The notes under the pieces are model-generated. The model did no database searches, was not told the DNA's origin, and saw only the letters and a program-made list of their open reading frames with translations. Made by a program: the position numbers and the translations under genes. Source: Rhizobium rhododendri (GTDB lineage: Bacteria > Pseudomonadota > Alphaproteobacteria > Rhizobiales > Rhizobiaceae). Taken from it: 64,000 nucleotides of DNA. Positions 21,563 through 32,800 of this stretch are shown one piece after another. Location of the stretch: positions 248,001 through 312,000 of the forward strand of contig NZ_CP117267.1 of assembly GCF_007000325.2 (NCBI RefSeq). Direction: 5' to 3'. Position 1 is the first letter of the stretch, and every line of letters begins with the position of its first letter.

Positions 21563-22660
21563 ATGAAAGCCATTATCGCACGCCTGGCTGCCACAGCTCT
21601 TGCGGTGGTCGGCCTGGTTGCCTCGGCGCAGGCTGCCGACCGTGTCGTCAATGTCTACAACTGGTCGGACTATATCGACGATTCCATTCTAGCCGACTTC
21701 ACCAAGGAAACCGGCATCAAGGTCGTCTACGACGTCTATGATTCGAACGAGACGCTGGAGGCCAAGCTTCTGGCCGGCGGCACCGGATACGACGTGGTGG
21801 TGCCGACAGCGACCTTCCTGCAGCGCCAGATCGCTGCCGGCGTCTACCAGAAACTCGACAAGTCCAAGATCCCCAACCTCTCCAACATGTGGTCTGAAAT
21901 CACCGATCGCGCCCAGAAGTACGATCCGGGCAACGACTATGCCGTCGACTATATGTGGGGCACCACCGGGATCGGCTACAACATCGACAAGATGAAGGCC
22001 ATCCTCGGCACCGATGAACGGCCGAACTGGGATGTGCTCTTGAAGCCGGAAATGGCCGCCAAGTTTAAGGATTGCGGTATCTACATGCTGGATTCGCCGT
22101 CCGATGTGCTGCCCTCGGTGCTGGCCTATCTTGGCCTCAATCCGGACAGCCGCGATCCGGCCGAGCTGAAAAAGGCGCAGGACGTTCTGACGGCCGTCCG
22201 CCCCTATATTCGCAAATTCGATTCGTCCAACTACATCAGCGCTCTGGCCCAAGGCGACATCTGCCTGGTGCTCGGCTATTCCGGCGATATCTTCCAGGCT
22301 CGCAGCCGGGCGGAAGAAGCCAAGAACAATGTCAAGATCGGCTACTCGATCCCGTCTCAGGGTGCCCAGATGTGGTTCGACATGATGGCTATCCCCAAGG
22401 ATGCCCCGCATGTGGCCGAGGCGCATGAGTTCATCAACTACATCATGAAGCCCGAGGTCATCGCCAAGGCATCGAACTTCGTCTTCTACGCCAACGGCAA
22501 CAAGGCCTCGCAGGCTTTCGTCGACAAGGCGATCCTCAGCGATCCAGTTATCTACCCGCCGGACGACATGATGAAGAAGCTGTTCACCACGACGCCCTAC
22601 GACAACAAGATACAGAAAACCGTGACCCGGTTGTGGACCACGGTCGTCACCGGTCAGTAG
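21563..22660 (+). CDS. potF: Putrescine/polyamine ABC transporter substrate-binding protein PotF
   Basis: Periplasmic binding protein of 365 residues. A signal peptide with basic start and hydrophobic core ends in ASAQAAD at about residue 24. The mature part begins VVNVYNWSDYIDDSIL, the highly conserved opening of PotF/PotD proteins, and contains YDVVVPTATFLQRQI and PNWDVLLKPEMAAKF. ATG 21563 follows caggagaga. The gene heads the operon potFGHI and is followed by a hairpin that may let it be expressed at a higher level than the membrane subunits. Confidence 0.93.
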   Translation: MKAIIARLAATALAVVGLVASAQAADRVVNVYNWSDYIDDSILADFTKETGIKVVYDVYDSNETLEAKLLAGGTGYDVVVPTATFLQRQIAAGVYQKLDKSKIPNLSNMWSEITDRAQKYDPGNDYAVDYMWGTTGIGYNIDKMKAILGTDERPNWDVLLKPEMAAKFKDCGIYMLDSPSDVLPSVLAYLGLNPDSRDPAELKKAQDVLTAVRPYIRKFDSSNYISALAQGDICLVLGYSGDIFQARSRAEEAKNNVKIGYSIPSQGAQMWFDMMAIPKDAPHVAEAHEFINYIMKPEVIAKASNFVFYANGNKASQAFVDKAILSDPVIYPPDDMMKKLFTTTPYDNKIQKTVTRLWTTVVTGQ

Positions 22661-22674
22661 CAGAGCGAATACCG

Positions 22675-22703
22675 GCCCGGGCCCCTAAAGTCCGGGCTTT
22701 TTT
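22675..22703 (+). terminator. Hairpin with T-run between potF and potG
   Basis: Arms GCCCGG (22675-22680) and CCGGGC (22692-22697) are separated by 11 bases and followed by six T residues. It lies 14 bases after the potF stop and 52 before potG. It probably acts as a partial terminator, or as a 3' stabiliser that raises the ratio of binding protein to permease. Confidence 0.7.
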
Positions 22704-22755
22704 ATGCTGCGGCGCCCGTGGGGACGTCGACAATGCATCGCATCATTCGGGGATC

Positions 22756-23901
22756 ATGATGAAGTCTCTCGGCAACATCCGCCGCTCTTTCGCGCCATGG
22801 ACGGATCCTGCGGCCAAACCGTTCATCTCGGTGCGCAATGTCACCAAGAAATTCGGTGACTTCACAGCCGTCGACAATCTCTCGCTGGATATCTACCATC
22901 GCGAATTCTTCGCTCTTCTCGGCGCCTCCGGCTGCGGCAAGTCGACGCTCCTGCGCATGCTCGCCGGCTTCGAGCAGCCGACCTCGGGTGAAATCATCCT
23001 CGATGGCCAGGATCTTGCCGGCACGCCGCCCTATCGGCGACCGGTCAACATGATGTTCCAGTCCTACGCGCTTTTCCCGCACATGACGGTCGAGAAGAAC
23101 ATCGCTTTCGGCCTGCGCCAGGATGGCATGAGCAAGGCCGAGATCGCAGAGCGCGTCGCGCAGATGTTGAAGATGGTGAAGCTCGAGCAGTTCGCCACCC
23201 GCAAGCCCAACCAGCTGTCCGGCGGCCAGCGCCAGCGCGTCGCCCTGGCGCGTTCGCTCGCCAAGCAGCCGAAGGTGCTGCTGCTCGATGAGCCTCTCGG
23301 CGCGCTGGACAAGAAGCTGCGCGAGGAAACCCAGTTCGAGTTGATGGACCTGCAGCAGAGCCTCGGACTCATCTTCGTCGTCGTTACCCACGACCAGGAA
23401 GAAGCGATGACGATGGCAGATCGCATCGCCGTCATGAGCCACGGCAAGGTGGCGCAGGTAGCAACACCTGCGGAAATCTACGAGGCGCCGAATTCCCGTT
23501 TCGTTGCCGGCTTCATCGGAGACGTCAATATTCTGGACGGCAATGTCGTGTCCGCGAAGCCGGGCTTCGCCGAGATCGCAGTCGACAACGCCTTCACGCT
23601 GCGCACGGCGACATCAGATGCACCCGCCGTCGGCAGCCGCGCCGGCTTTGCCATCCGTCCCGAAAAGCTCCGCGTCACCCGCAACCCGCCGGCCAATGCC
23701 GGTGTCAATGCCGCAGAGGGTGAAATCTGGGACATCGCGTATCTCGGCGACATGACCGTGTTCCACGTCAAATTGCAGGGCGGCCAGGTCGTCAAGGCGT
23801 CTTCGCTCAACGCGGTGCGCTCCGTCGACGACCCCTTCGGCTACGACCAGCAGGTATGGGTCTCCTTCGATGAAAATGCCGGCGTGCTGTTGAAGGATTG
23901 A
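22756..23901 (+). CDS. potG: Polyamine ABC transporter ATP-binding protein PotG
   Basis: ATPase of 381 residues. Walker A is GASGCGKSTLL, the Q-loop is in MMFQSYALFPHMT, the signature is LSGGQRQRVALARSLA and Walker B is VLLLDEPLGALDKK, with the switch histidine in VVTHDQEEAMTMADRI. A C-terminal TOBE domain includes GFAIRPEKLRVT. ATG 22756 is used; a second ATG follows directly at 22759. It energises uptake with PotH and PotI. Confidence 0.93.
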   Translation: MMKSLGNIRRSFAPWTDPAAKPFISVRNVTKKFGDFTAVDNLSLDIYHREFFALLGASGCGKSTLLRMLAGFEQPTSGEIILDGQDLAGTPPYRRPVNMMFQSYALFPHMTVEKNIAFGLRQDGMSKAEIAERVAQMLKMVKLEQFATRKPNQLSGGQRQRVALARSLAKQPKVLLLDEPLGALDKKLREETQFELMDLQQSLGLIFVVVTHDQEEAMTMADRIAVMSHGKVAQVATPAEIYEAPNSRFVAGFIGDVNILDGNVVSAKPGFAEIAVDNAFTLRTATSDAPAVGSRAGFAIRPEKLRVTRNPPANAGVNAAEGEIWDIAYLGDMTVFHVKLQGGQVVKASSLNAVRSVDDPFGYDQQVWVSFDENAGVLLKD

Positions 23902-23905
23902 GATC

Positions 23906-24817
23906 ATGGGAACGTTCGGTTCAGCGCTCTACCGCCGCCTTGTGATCATCATCCCCTATCTGTGGCTGCTGATCTTCTTCCTGGCACCGTTCTTCATCGT
24001 CTTCCGCATGTCGCTGTCGACCTCGGCGACCGCGATGCCGCCTTACACACCCGTCTTCTCGACGTCGAACGGCCTCAGCGGCTTCATCGATAACCTCCGC
24101 CAGCTTTCCTTCGACAACTACGTCTGGCTGACCGGCGATCCCCTCTATTTCAAATCCTATGTCTCGAGCGTCACGATAGCCGCCATCTCGACATTGCTGA
24201 CGCTGCTGATCGCCTATCCGCTGGCCTATGGCATGGCACAGGCGCCGCGCACGATCCGGCCGACCCTTTTGATGCTGGTGATCCTGCCATTCTGGACGAG
24301 TTTCCTGATCCGCGTCTACGCCTGGATCGCCATTCTGAAGCCGGAGGGCCTGCTGAACCAGGTGCTGCTCTATCTCGGTGTCATCCACGAGCCCCTGATC
24401 ATCCTCAACACCAACACCGCCGTCTATATCGGCATCGTCTACTCCTACCTGCCGTTTATGGTGCTGCCGCTCTACTCCGCGCTCGAAAAGATGGATCACA
24501 CGCTGATCGAGGCGGCGCAGGATCTCGGCTGCCCGCCGATCACGGCTTTCTGGCGCGTGACCTTTCCGCTGTCGTTGCCGGGCGTCATTGCCGGCTGCAT
24601 GCTGGTCTTCATTCCGGCCGTCGGCGAGTTCGTCATTCCCGACCTGCTCGGCGGATCGCAGACGCTGATGATCGGCAAGACGCTCTGGAACGAGTTCAAC
24701 GCCAACCGCGACTGGCCGGTGTCCTCGGCGGTTGCGACCATCCTTCTCCTCATCCTCGTCGTACCGATCGTGTTCTTCCAGAATATCCAGGCGAAAGCCG
24801 ACGAGCAGGGGAGATAG
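23906..24817 (+). CDS. potH: Polyamine ABC transporter permease PotH
   Basis: Inner-membrane permease of 303 residues with about six membrane helices. The EAA loop, EAAQDLGCPPITAFWRVTFP, lies in the C-terminal half. It starts four bases after the potG stop, so translation is probably coupled. The extended loop after the first helix (about residues 30-65) is typical of PotH/PotB. Confidence 0.92.
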   Translation: MGTFGSALYRRLVIIIPYLWLLIFFLAPFFIVFRMSLSTSATAMPPYTPVFSTSNGLSGFIDNLRQLSFDNYVWLTGDPLYFKSYVSSVTIAAISTLLTLLIAYPLAYGMAQAPRTIRPTLLMLVILPFWTSFLIRVYAWIAILKPEGLLNQVLLYLGVIHEPLIILNTNTAVYIGIVYSYLPFMVLPLYSALEKMDHTLIEAAQDLGCPPITAFWRVTFPLSLPGVIAGCMLVFIPAVGEFVIPDLLGGSQTLMIGKTLWNEFNANRDWPVSSAVATILLLILVVPIVFFQNIQAKADEQGR

Positions 24818-24820
24818 ACG

Positions 24821-25636
24821 ATGGTCAAATGGTCCCGCTTCAACATCGTCTCGGTCACCCTCGGTTTTGCCTTCCTCTACTTGCCGATAACGCTACTGGT
24901 CATCTTCTCGTTCAACGAGTCCAAGCTGGTAACGATCTGGACCGGCTTCTCGGTCAAATGGTATGTCCAGCTGATGCACAATCAGGCGCTACTGGACGCG
25001 GCCTGGGTCACGGTGCGGGTCGGCCTGTTGTCGGCGACGCTGGCAACCGTGCTCGGTACGCTCGCCGCCTTCACACTTGTCCGCTACACCCGTTTTCGCG
25101 GCCGGATGCTTTTTTCCGGCATGGTTTACGCGCCGCTGGTCATGCCGGATGTCATCACCGGCCTGTCGCTGCTGCTGCTGTTTGTCGCCATCGACTTCGA
25201 TCGCGGGTTCTGGACGATCACGCTTGCCCACACGACGCTAACCATGTGTTTTGTCGCCGTAGTCGTGCAGTCGCGGCTGATGAGCTTCGACCAGTCGATC
25301 GAGGAGGCGGCGCTCGATCTCGGCGCCACCCCGCTGCGCACATTCCTGGAGATAACCCTGCCGATCATTTCGCCGGCTGTGTTCTCAGGCTGGATCCTGG
25401 CGTTTACGCTGTCGCTCGACGACCTCGTCATTGCAAGCTTCACCTCCGGCCCCGGGGCCACCACGCTGCCGATGAAGATCTACAGCCAGGTGCGGTTGGG
25501 CGTCACGCCGGAGATCAACGCCGTTTGCACCATCCTGATCGCCATCGTGGCGATTGGCGTGATTTGCGCCTCTGTTGTCACGAAAAGACGGGAAATCCAG
25601 CGCCAGCGCGACGAGCATGCTGCCAACGCGCTGTGA
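24821..25636 (+). CDS. potI: Polyamine ABC transporter permease PotI
   Basis: Second permease, 271 residues, starting three bases after the potH stop. It has six hydrophobic segments and the EAA motif EAALDLGATPLRTFLEITLP. The conserved SLDDLVIASFTSGPGATTLP segment near the C-terminus is characteristic of PotI/PotC proteins. The stop codon abuts the end of the converging AsmA-like gene with no space, so there is no room for a separate terminator between them. Confidence 0.92.
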   Translation: MVKWSRFNIVSVTLGFAFLYLPITLLVIFSFNESKLVTIWTGFSVKWYVQLMHNQALLDAAWVTVRVGLLSATLATVLGTLAAFTLVRYTRFRGRMLFSGMVYAPLVMPDVITGLSLLLLFVAIDFDRGFWTITLAHTTLTMCFVAVVVQSRLMSFDQSIEEAALDLGATPLRTFLEITLPIISPAVFSGWILAFTLSLDDLVIASFTSGPGATTLPMKIYSQVRLGVTPEINAVCTILIAIVAIGVICASVVTKRREIQRQRDEHAANAL

Positions 25637-27526
25637 TTAGGGCTGCGTTGCCTTTTGCTGAACCGGAGATACCGGCGAGACGATCGCGTCCGGCCATGTG
25701 CCGCCGATAAAGAATGGCAGCACCGGCAGGTCGGCTCCCTCCGCCGCATTGGTCGCATCCAGCACACCGGATAAGGCTAGCGAGTTGGTGCGGAACGGCA
25801 CGATGCCGGAAAGCGACAAAGTCTCGTTTCGCCCAACGATCCTGGCGTTCTGCACATCGACCGAGCCCTTGGCAAAGCTTGCGTCGAGATCGATGGTCTG
25901 GAAATCGAACGTCGAGTCTGCGACGTCGCTGAGGCGGAAGAATTTCTTCTGGGCGGCAAGGGCACGGAATGTCGAGACATTGAACTGGCGGAAGGCACCG
26001 GCCTTCGACCAGTAGCGCAGCTTGCCGGCGACGTCGCCGAGATTGGCGGCCCAGATCGGCTTGTTGGTCATCAGCGACAGGTCGAGCGAGCCATTGGCCA
26101 GCGGCAGCGGCCCCTGCAGGTTAAGGCGGGTGATGAGGCTGGCAAAATCTGCATCGCGGATCGAAATCTGCAACTTGCCGCCGCCATCGAAGTTGCGCTC
26201 GGTGACTTCGAGATGGGCGGTCAGGTCTCCGCCTTCAAAGCCACTGTCGCCGATGTCGAACTTGGCCGTGCCGCCGGCCACCAGCAATCCTGCGCCGATG
26301 TTGTCGAAATTGAAGGGCCCGAGTGACGCGCTTTTTGCCGACAGGCGCAGATCGAGGTCCAGCCTCTGCAGCGGATTGCCGTTCAGCAGCGTGTCGATAG
26401 CCGTGCTGGCGGCAAGTCGCATCGAAAAGGCGGCGAGGAACGGATTGAGGTTCATCTTGTCGAAGGCAAGCGTGCCTGAAATCTTCGGCTTCCCGGTACT
26501 GGTATAGCCATAATCCATGACGCCGGAAGCGGCGGCGTCGTTGAGCACGAAGTTCAGGTTGTTAAAGCGAATGCCGTCCGTGACTGTCAAGACATCGGCA
26601 TTCATCGACAGGTTCTTGAGTGTAGCGCTGCCGGGCAGGCGCTCGCCGCTCCAGGCGAGGAAGGACGGCATGTCGGGAATGGCGAGGTCCAGATTTCCGG
26701 ACAGCGCTGAAAAATCGGACATGTTGGTAATGCCGGTAAAGGTTCCGCGGATCAGCGGCGAGGAGAACGTCGTCTTGGCATCGACATTCTTGCCGGCAAA
26801 CAGCAGCAGCGGCTGTTCCGAGAAGAAATCGACCTTGATGTCCTGGCCGTTGAGGCGGGCAAGCAGCACGGCGCTCATCGGCTTCGACAGTCGTGGCCAC
26901 GAAATATCGGCATTGACCCCGTCGAGCCTGAAGAGCCTGCCGGTCTTGTCGTCGGTCAGTTCGACCACGCCATCCTCGACCGTGACGCCGCCGATCTTGG
27001 CGTCCTGCGATTTGGTGATCACGGTGCTGCCGGTCGGGGATCTCTCGACCCGGTCGATGGCCTTGCCGAGCAGTCCGGCATTGGTCCAGTCGATCAGCCC
27101 GGTATCGTCGCGGCGCACGTAGACGACCGGCCGCAGGAAGTGGAATTCGTGGAAATCGGCCTTTCCGCGCAGGGCGGCCAGCAGCGAGAAGTCGGCGGAC
27201 AGGCTGTCGACATGACCGAGCACCTTGCCACCGGCAGTGCGCTCGCGGATCGTCACCTGGTTCAGCGTGACGCGCGGCGTCGGCCAGAAGTCGATCGCCG
27301 GGGATCCCTCGATCTCGGCGCGATAGCCGGTCCAGCGCGACAGAGCTTCCTCTATCCCGGAGCGCACCAGGCCGCTGGAAATGAGAAAGGGTGCCGTGGC
27401 TCTAAACACGACGGAAACGATGATGATGGTGAGAACGACGATGCCGGTCGTGCGCGCGACGGCTGGAAGCCAGCGTTTCATCGACCGCAAGGCGGGCCGC
27501 CACCTCTTGTTACCTGACGCCGTCAT
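25637..27526 (-). CDS. AsmA family protein
   Basis: Protein of 629 residues with one N-terminal membrane helix (about residues 25-48, TTGIVVLTIIIVSVVF) and a large periplasmic part rich in beta strands. The opening after the helix, YRAEIEGSPAIDFWPTPRVT, resembles the start of AsmA/chorein-like domains, and the C-terminus (LDLSLMTNKPIWAANLGDVAGKLRY) also matches the AsmA pattern. Such proteins are thought to move or organise lipids between inner and outer membranes. A start at ATG 27481 is possible. It converges on potI and is divergent from acetoacetyl-CoA synthetase. Confidence 0.75.
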   Translation of the reverse strand: MTASGNKRWRPALRSMKRWLPAVARTTGIVVLTIIIVSVVFRATAPFLISSGLVRSGIEEALSRWTGYRAEIEGSPAIDFWPTPRVTLNQVTIRERTAGGKVLGHVDSLSADFSLLAALRGKADFHEFHFLRPVVYVRRDDTGLIDWTNAGLLGKAIDRVERSPTGSTVITKSQDAKIGGVTVEDGVVELTDDKTGRLFRLDGVNADISWPRLSKPMSAVLLARLNGQDIKVDFFSEQPLLLFAGKNVDAKTTFSSPLIRGTFTGITNMSDFSALSGNLDLAIPDMPSFLAWSGERLPGSATLKNLSMNADVLTVTDGIRFNNLNFVLNDAAASGVMDYGYTSTGKPKISGTLAFDKMNLNPFLAAFSMRLAASTAIDTLLNGNPLQRLDLDLRLSAKSASLGPFNFDNIGAGLLVAGGTAKFDIGDSGFEGGDLTAHLEVTERNFDGGGKLQISIRDADFASLITRLNLQGPLPLANGSLDLSLMTNKPIWAANLGDVAGKLRYWSKAGAFRQFNVSTFRALAAQKKFFRLSDVADSTFDFQTIDLDASFAKGSVDVQNARIVGRNETLSLSGIVPFRTNSLALSGVLDATNAAEGADLPVLPFFIGGTWPDAIVSPVSPVQQKATQP

Positions 27527-27689
27527 GTTGATGCAGAAACTTTCAAACCGTTGCGCATGATTTCGCCTGCGTTTGGCGGATATAGGAAATGCCGATCATA
27601 TGCAAACGTCGCATCCTGACACGCCGCCAACCTCTGATATTAATATTGCTGCGCGGCGTGGTAGAGAGCGTCGAGCGGGAGGGATAGGA

Positions 27690-29642
<1,953 letters not shown>

Positions 29643-29753
29643 CCGAACGCAAATGCGCAATAGTCACAGGTGAGAGATTGCCGGTCTTTTTAAGATTGTG
29701 TTAGGAGATAGCGATCAAGCTACCCTCAGTTGCGCGGCGTCTAATATTCACTC

Positions 29754-29847
29754 CGCGCACGGCCCGACCATGGAGAACTTCCAGATCTGCGGGTCTCTAT
29801 CTCCAATCAACAGCATGACTTAGGGCGGCCCTCGGCCGCCCTTTTTT
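29754..29847 (+). ncRNA. Candidate small RNA downstream of acetoacetyl-CoA synthetase
   Basis: The gap between acsA2 and the converging kinase gene holds no ORF but three potential stems. TGCGCGG/CCGCGCA (29731-29759) has perfect 7-base arms; TGGAGA/TCTCCA (29771-29805) encloses a smaller AGA/TCT stem; and the last is a textbook intrinsic terminator. A TAATAT element at 29742-29747 could be a -10 box, which would start a transcript near 29754, about 94 nucleotides long; no convincing -35 is seen. The terminator sits 180 bases past the acsA2 stop, further than usual. The 5' end is a guess. Confidence 0.45.
29823..29847 (+). terminator. Strong intrinsic terminator (plus strand)
   Basis: Perfect 8-base arms GGGCGGCC and GGCCGCCC around a 3-base loop, followed by six T residues. 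It serves either acsA2 or the candidate small RNA, and lies 12 bases from the end of the opposing kinase gene. Confidence 0.92.
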
Positions 29848-29858
29848 AATGCATCGGC

Positions 29859-32800
29859 CTAATCGGCAAGAACGCGCGGCGAGGGGAAGGTGACTTCCAC
29901 CAGAGTGCCTTCGTTGGGAGCGGAGTGGATGGAAAACAGCGCCCTGTTGGCATCCACCATCGCCTTGGTCAGCGGCAAGCCGAGACCGGTGCCGTCGCCG
30001 CGCTGGCGCGAGTTTGTTGCCACCTGGCGAAACGGCTTCATTGCCTGTTCCAGTTCCGTGCGCGTCATGCCGACGCCGGTGTCGCGAATGCGAAGCACGA
30101 CGCTGCCATTGCCCTCGTAGGACGTTGAAACGACGATCTGGCCGCCGGATGGCGTGAAGCGGATGGCGTTGGAAAGGATATTCAGGGCGATCTGCTTGAT
30201 CGACCTCAGATCGGCAACGACATTCGGCACCGACTGCGAAAGCCCGGTGCGGATGATCACGCGCTGTCCGTTGGCCTGCGGCTGGACGATCGATACGGCT
30301 TCGGCGATCGCCTCGTTGAGGCCGACGGCGCCGAACTCGAGTTCCATCTCGCCGGCTTCGATCTTCGAGATGTCGAGAAGATCGTTGACGATATCGAGCA
30401 CATGGCGACCGGAGCGTCCGATGTCGCCGGCATATTCGACATAGCGCGCATGGCCCATCGGCCCGAGCCGCTCGCTCGCCATCATGTCGGAAAAGCCGAT
30501 GATGGCATTGAGTGGCGTGCGGATCTCGTGGCTGACGCGGGCAAGAAAGTCGCTTTTGTGGGCGTTGGCCGTTTCAGCCGCGCGCTTGGCATTGCGCAGG
30601 TCTTCCTCCGTGCGCTTCCACTGGGTTATATCGCGGATCACGGCGCAGTAGCCGTTCGACGAGGTCAGTACGCCCATGGTCATGAACAGCGGCACGAACC
30701 CGCCGGATGCCTCGCGACCGATGACCTCGCGTCCGTCGTTCAAAACGCTGGCCACGCCGTTGCCGGTGAGCCCGCTCAGATAATCGAGCACGGCCTTCTG
30801 GCTCTCATGGGCAAACAGCATGACGAAGGGTTTGCCGCGCGTCTCCTGCTCATCATAGTTGAACAGCGCGCTGGCCGAGCGATTCATCGACCTTATATCG
30901 CCTTCCGGCCCGATGATGGCGACGCCATCTGTCGCGGTCTCGAGGATCGATTGCAGTTCCTCCACCTCGACCTGCAGCTTGGCAACCTTTTCCAGCATGC
31001 GTTCCGGACGGGGCTCTTCGCGGCTGTCGATCCGCGTCGACAACAGCGCCTCGCCATCCTTCTCGACAGGCATCAGCGCCAACATCAATGCGCTGGCATC
31101 TTCCCAGCGGATGGATTGCAGCCGGGCAGTGACCGGCACCAGCGCGTCGTCGGCTCTGACCACCATCATCACGCCGGAGCGTTCTGTCTTGTCCTGCAAA
31201 TCCTCCCGCTGCAGCAGCGCATCGATGCCGCCAACCCCTTCCAGCTCCGCCAGCGAGGTATAGCCCGTTAGCCGCATGAACTCGGGATTGGCGTGGATCA
31301 GCGTGTCGCCGGCATGGACGAGGACCGCGACGGGCAGCTGATCGACCACAGCAGCCGACAGCCCGTCGGTCATTTTCACGCGCGGCGGAATGGCCGTGTT
31401 GAGAACATCGAGCGCGTTGAATTCGTCGCCGCCTTCACGTCCCTCCACAGCATCGGCAGGTTCGGGCGTGTCGGAGCCTTCTATATCGTCGTTAGCCGCC
31501 AGCAGCGGCGTCGGATAAAACGCATCGAGCTCTGCCGCAGGCGCTTCCGGCTGCTCGCTCTCGTCATCTGTCGGATCGGCAGGGGCGGCATCCGTCGGTT
31601 CTTCGCCACGCTTGCCGAACGGCTCGAGCTGCTTGGCGATCTCGCGGAAGGCAGCCTGCTCTGCCAGCGACAGGCCGTCAGTCAGGTTCTGCCGCCGTTC
31701 ATGCAGCTGGATGATCTTGTCGGAAAGCCTGCGGGCCGGCGTCTCTGATATCTTCAGGGCGGGCGGTTCGACGTGGAACGGCAGCTCCGGCTCGTTGGGT
31801 TCGAATATCCGCTCGGACGGTCCATCCAGCGGCTCGACGCTATCAGGCACATGCTCCGCCTCGACGGCGGACGTTTCGTTCTCATCAGTGCTCTCGTCGA
31901 AAACCACCGGATCTGCGACCGTGGCTTTCTCATCCGGATGCTCCGGGTGCAATGCATCAGCCGCTTCGTTGCCTGACGCGGTGTCATCGATGGCTGGCAA
32001 CCCCAGGGTCAGCCCGGTCCGCAGCGGGTCCTCCGTCGCGTCCGACAGGCGGACGACGCCAAAGCCTCTGAAGCCGTCGAACTCACGGCTGCGCGTATAG
32101 GTCGGCAGAGCCGCAAGATCGACAGGAACCGTCAGGCTCGTTCCCTCGACCGGCCAATGGATGGTCCGCCCCGACCATGTGTCGCGACGGGCAAGCAACT
32201 CGGCGATCTTGCCATCGGGATCTAGGTGGAACAGCGTCGCGATATCGGCAAAGGCGACGCCTGCGAGAGCCTTTGCATGAGGCCCGACAGCCTCGGCGAA
32301 TTCCCGCGAAATCTCGCTGAAATGGCCCTCTGCATCGATCTTCCAGACGAAGCGCGTCGCACGTCCCTGCCGATTGAAAACGAAATGCTGCGGCTGATCG
32401 GTCTCGGGTGCTGCAGCCGCAACGGCGTCCGCTACGGTTGCGGGCTGGGCGATATCGACCGATGCGGCTGGTGCTGCTTCCTGTTCGGACGCAGCCGGCT
32501 CCCGTGGCTCGATCTCCGCATTGGCAGTGAGGGGTTGATCTTCACTCGGCTCCCGATCCGGCACTTCCCGCTCAACGCTTGCGTCATCCGTCGAAGCACC
32601 CTCGGTGTCGTCCGCTGACAGCTCTATGTCAGGCGAAAGTTCCGAGCCCCGCTCGGGTGATGCATCGGTCGAATCCTCGACATGCGTTTCCGCATCCTCA
32701 TTCGTCAGGGCCGCAGTCTGCTCGTCCTCGGCAATCTCGTGATCGGCGTCGTCCTCGTCGCCATCGTCCTGCACGGCAGGTGTCGCCGGTTGCTCGGGCT

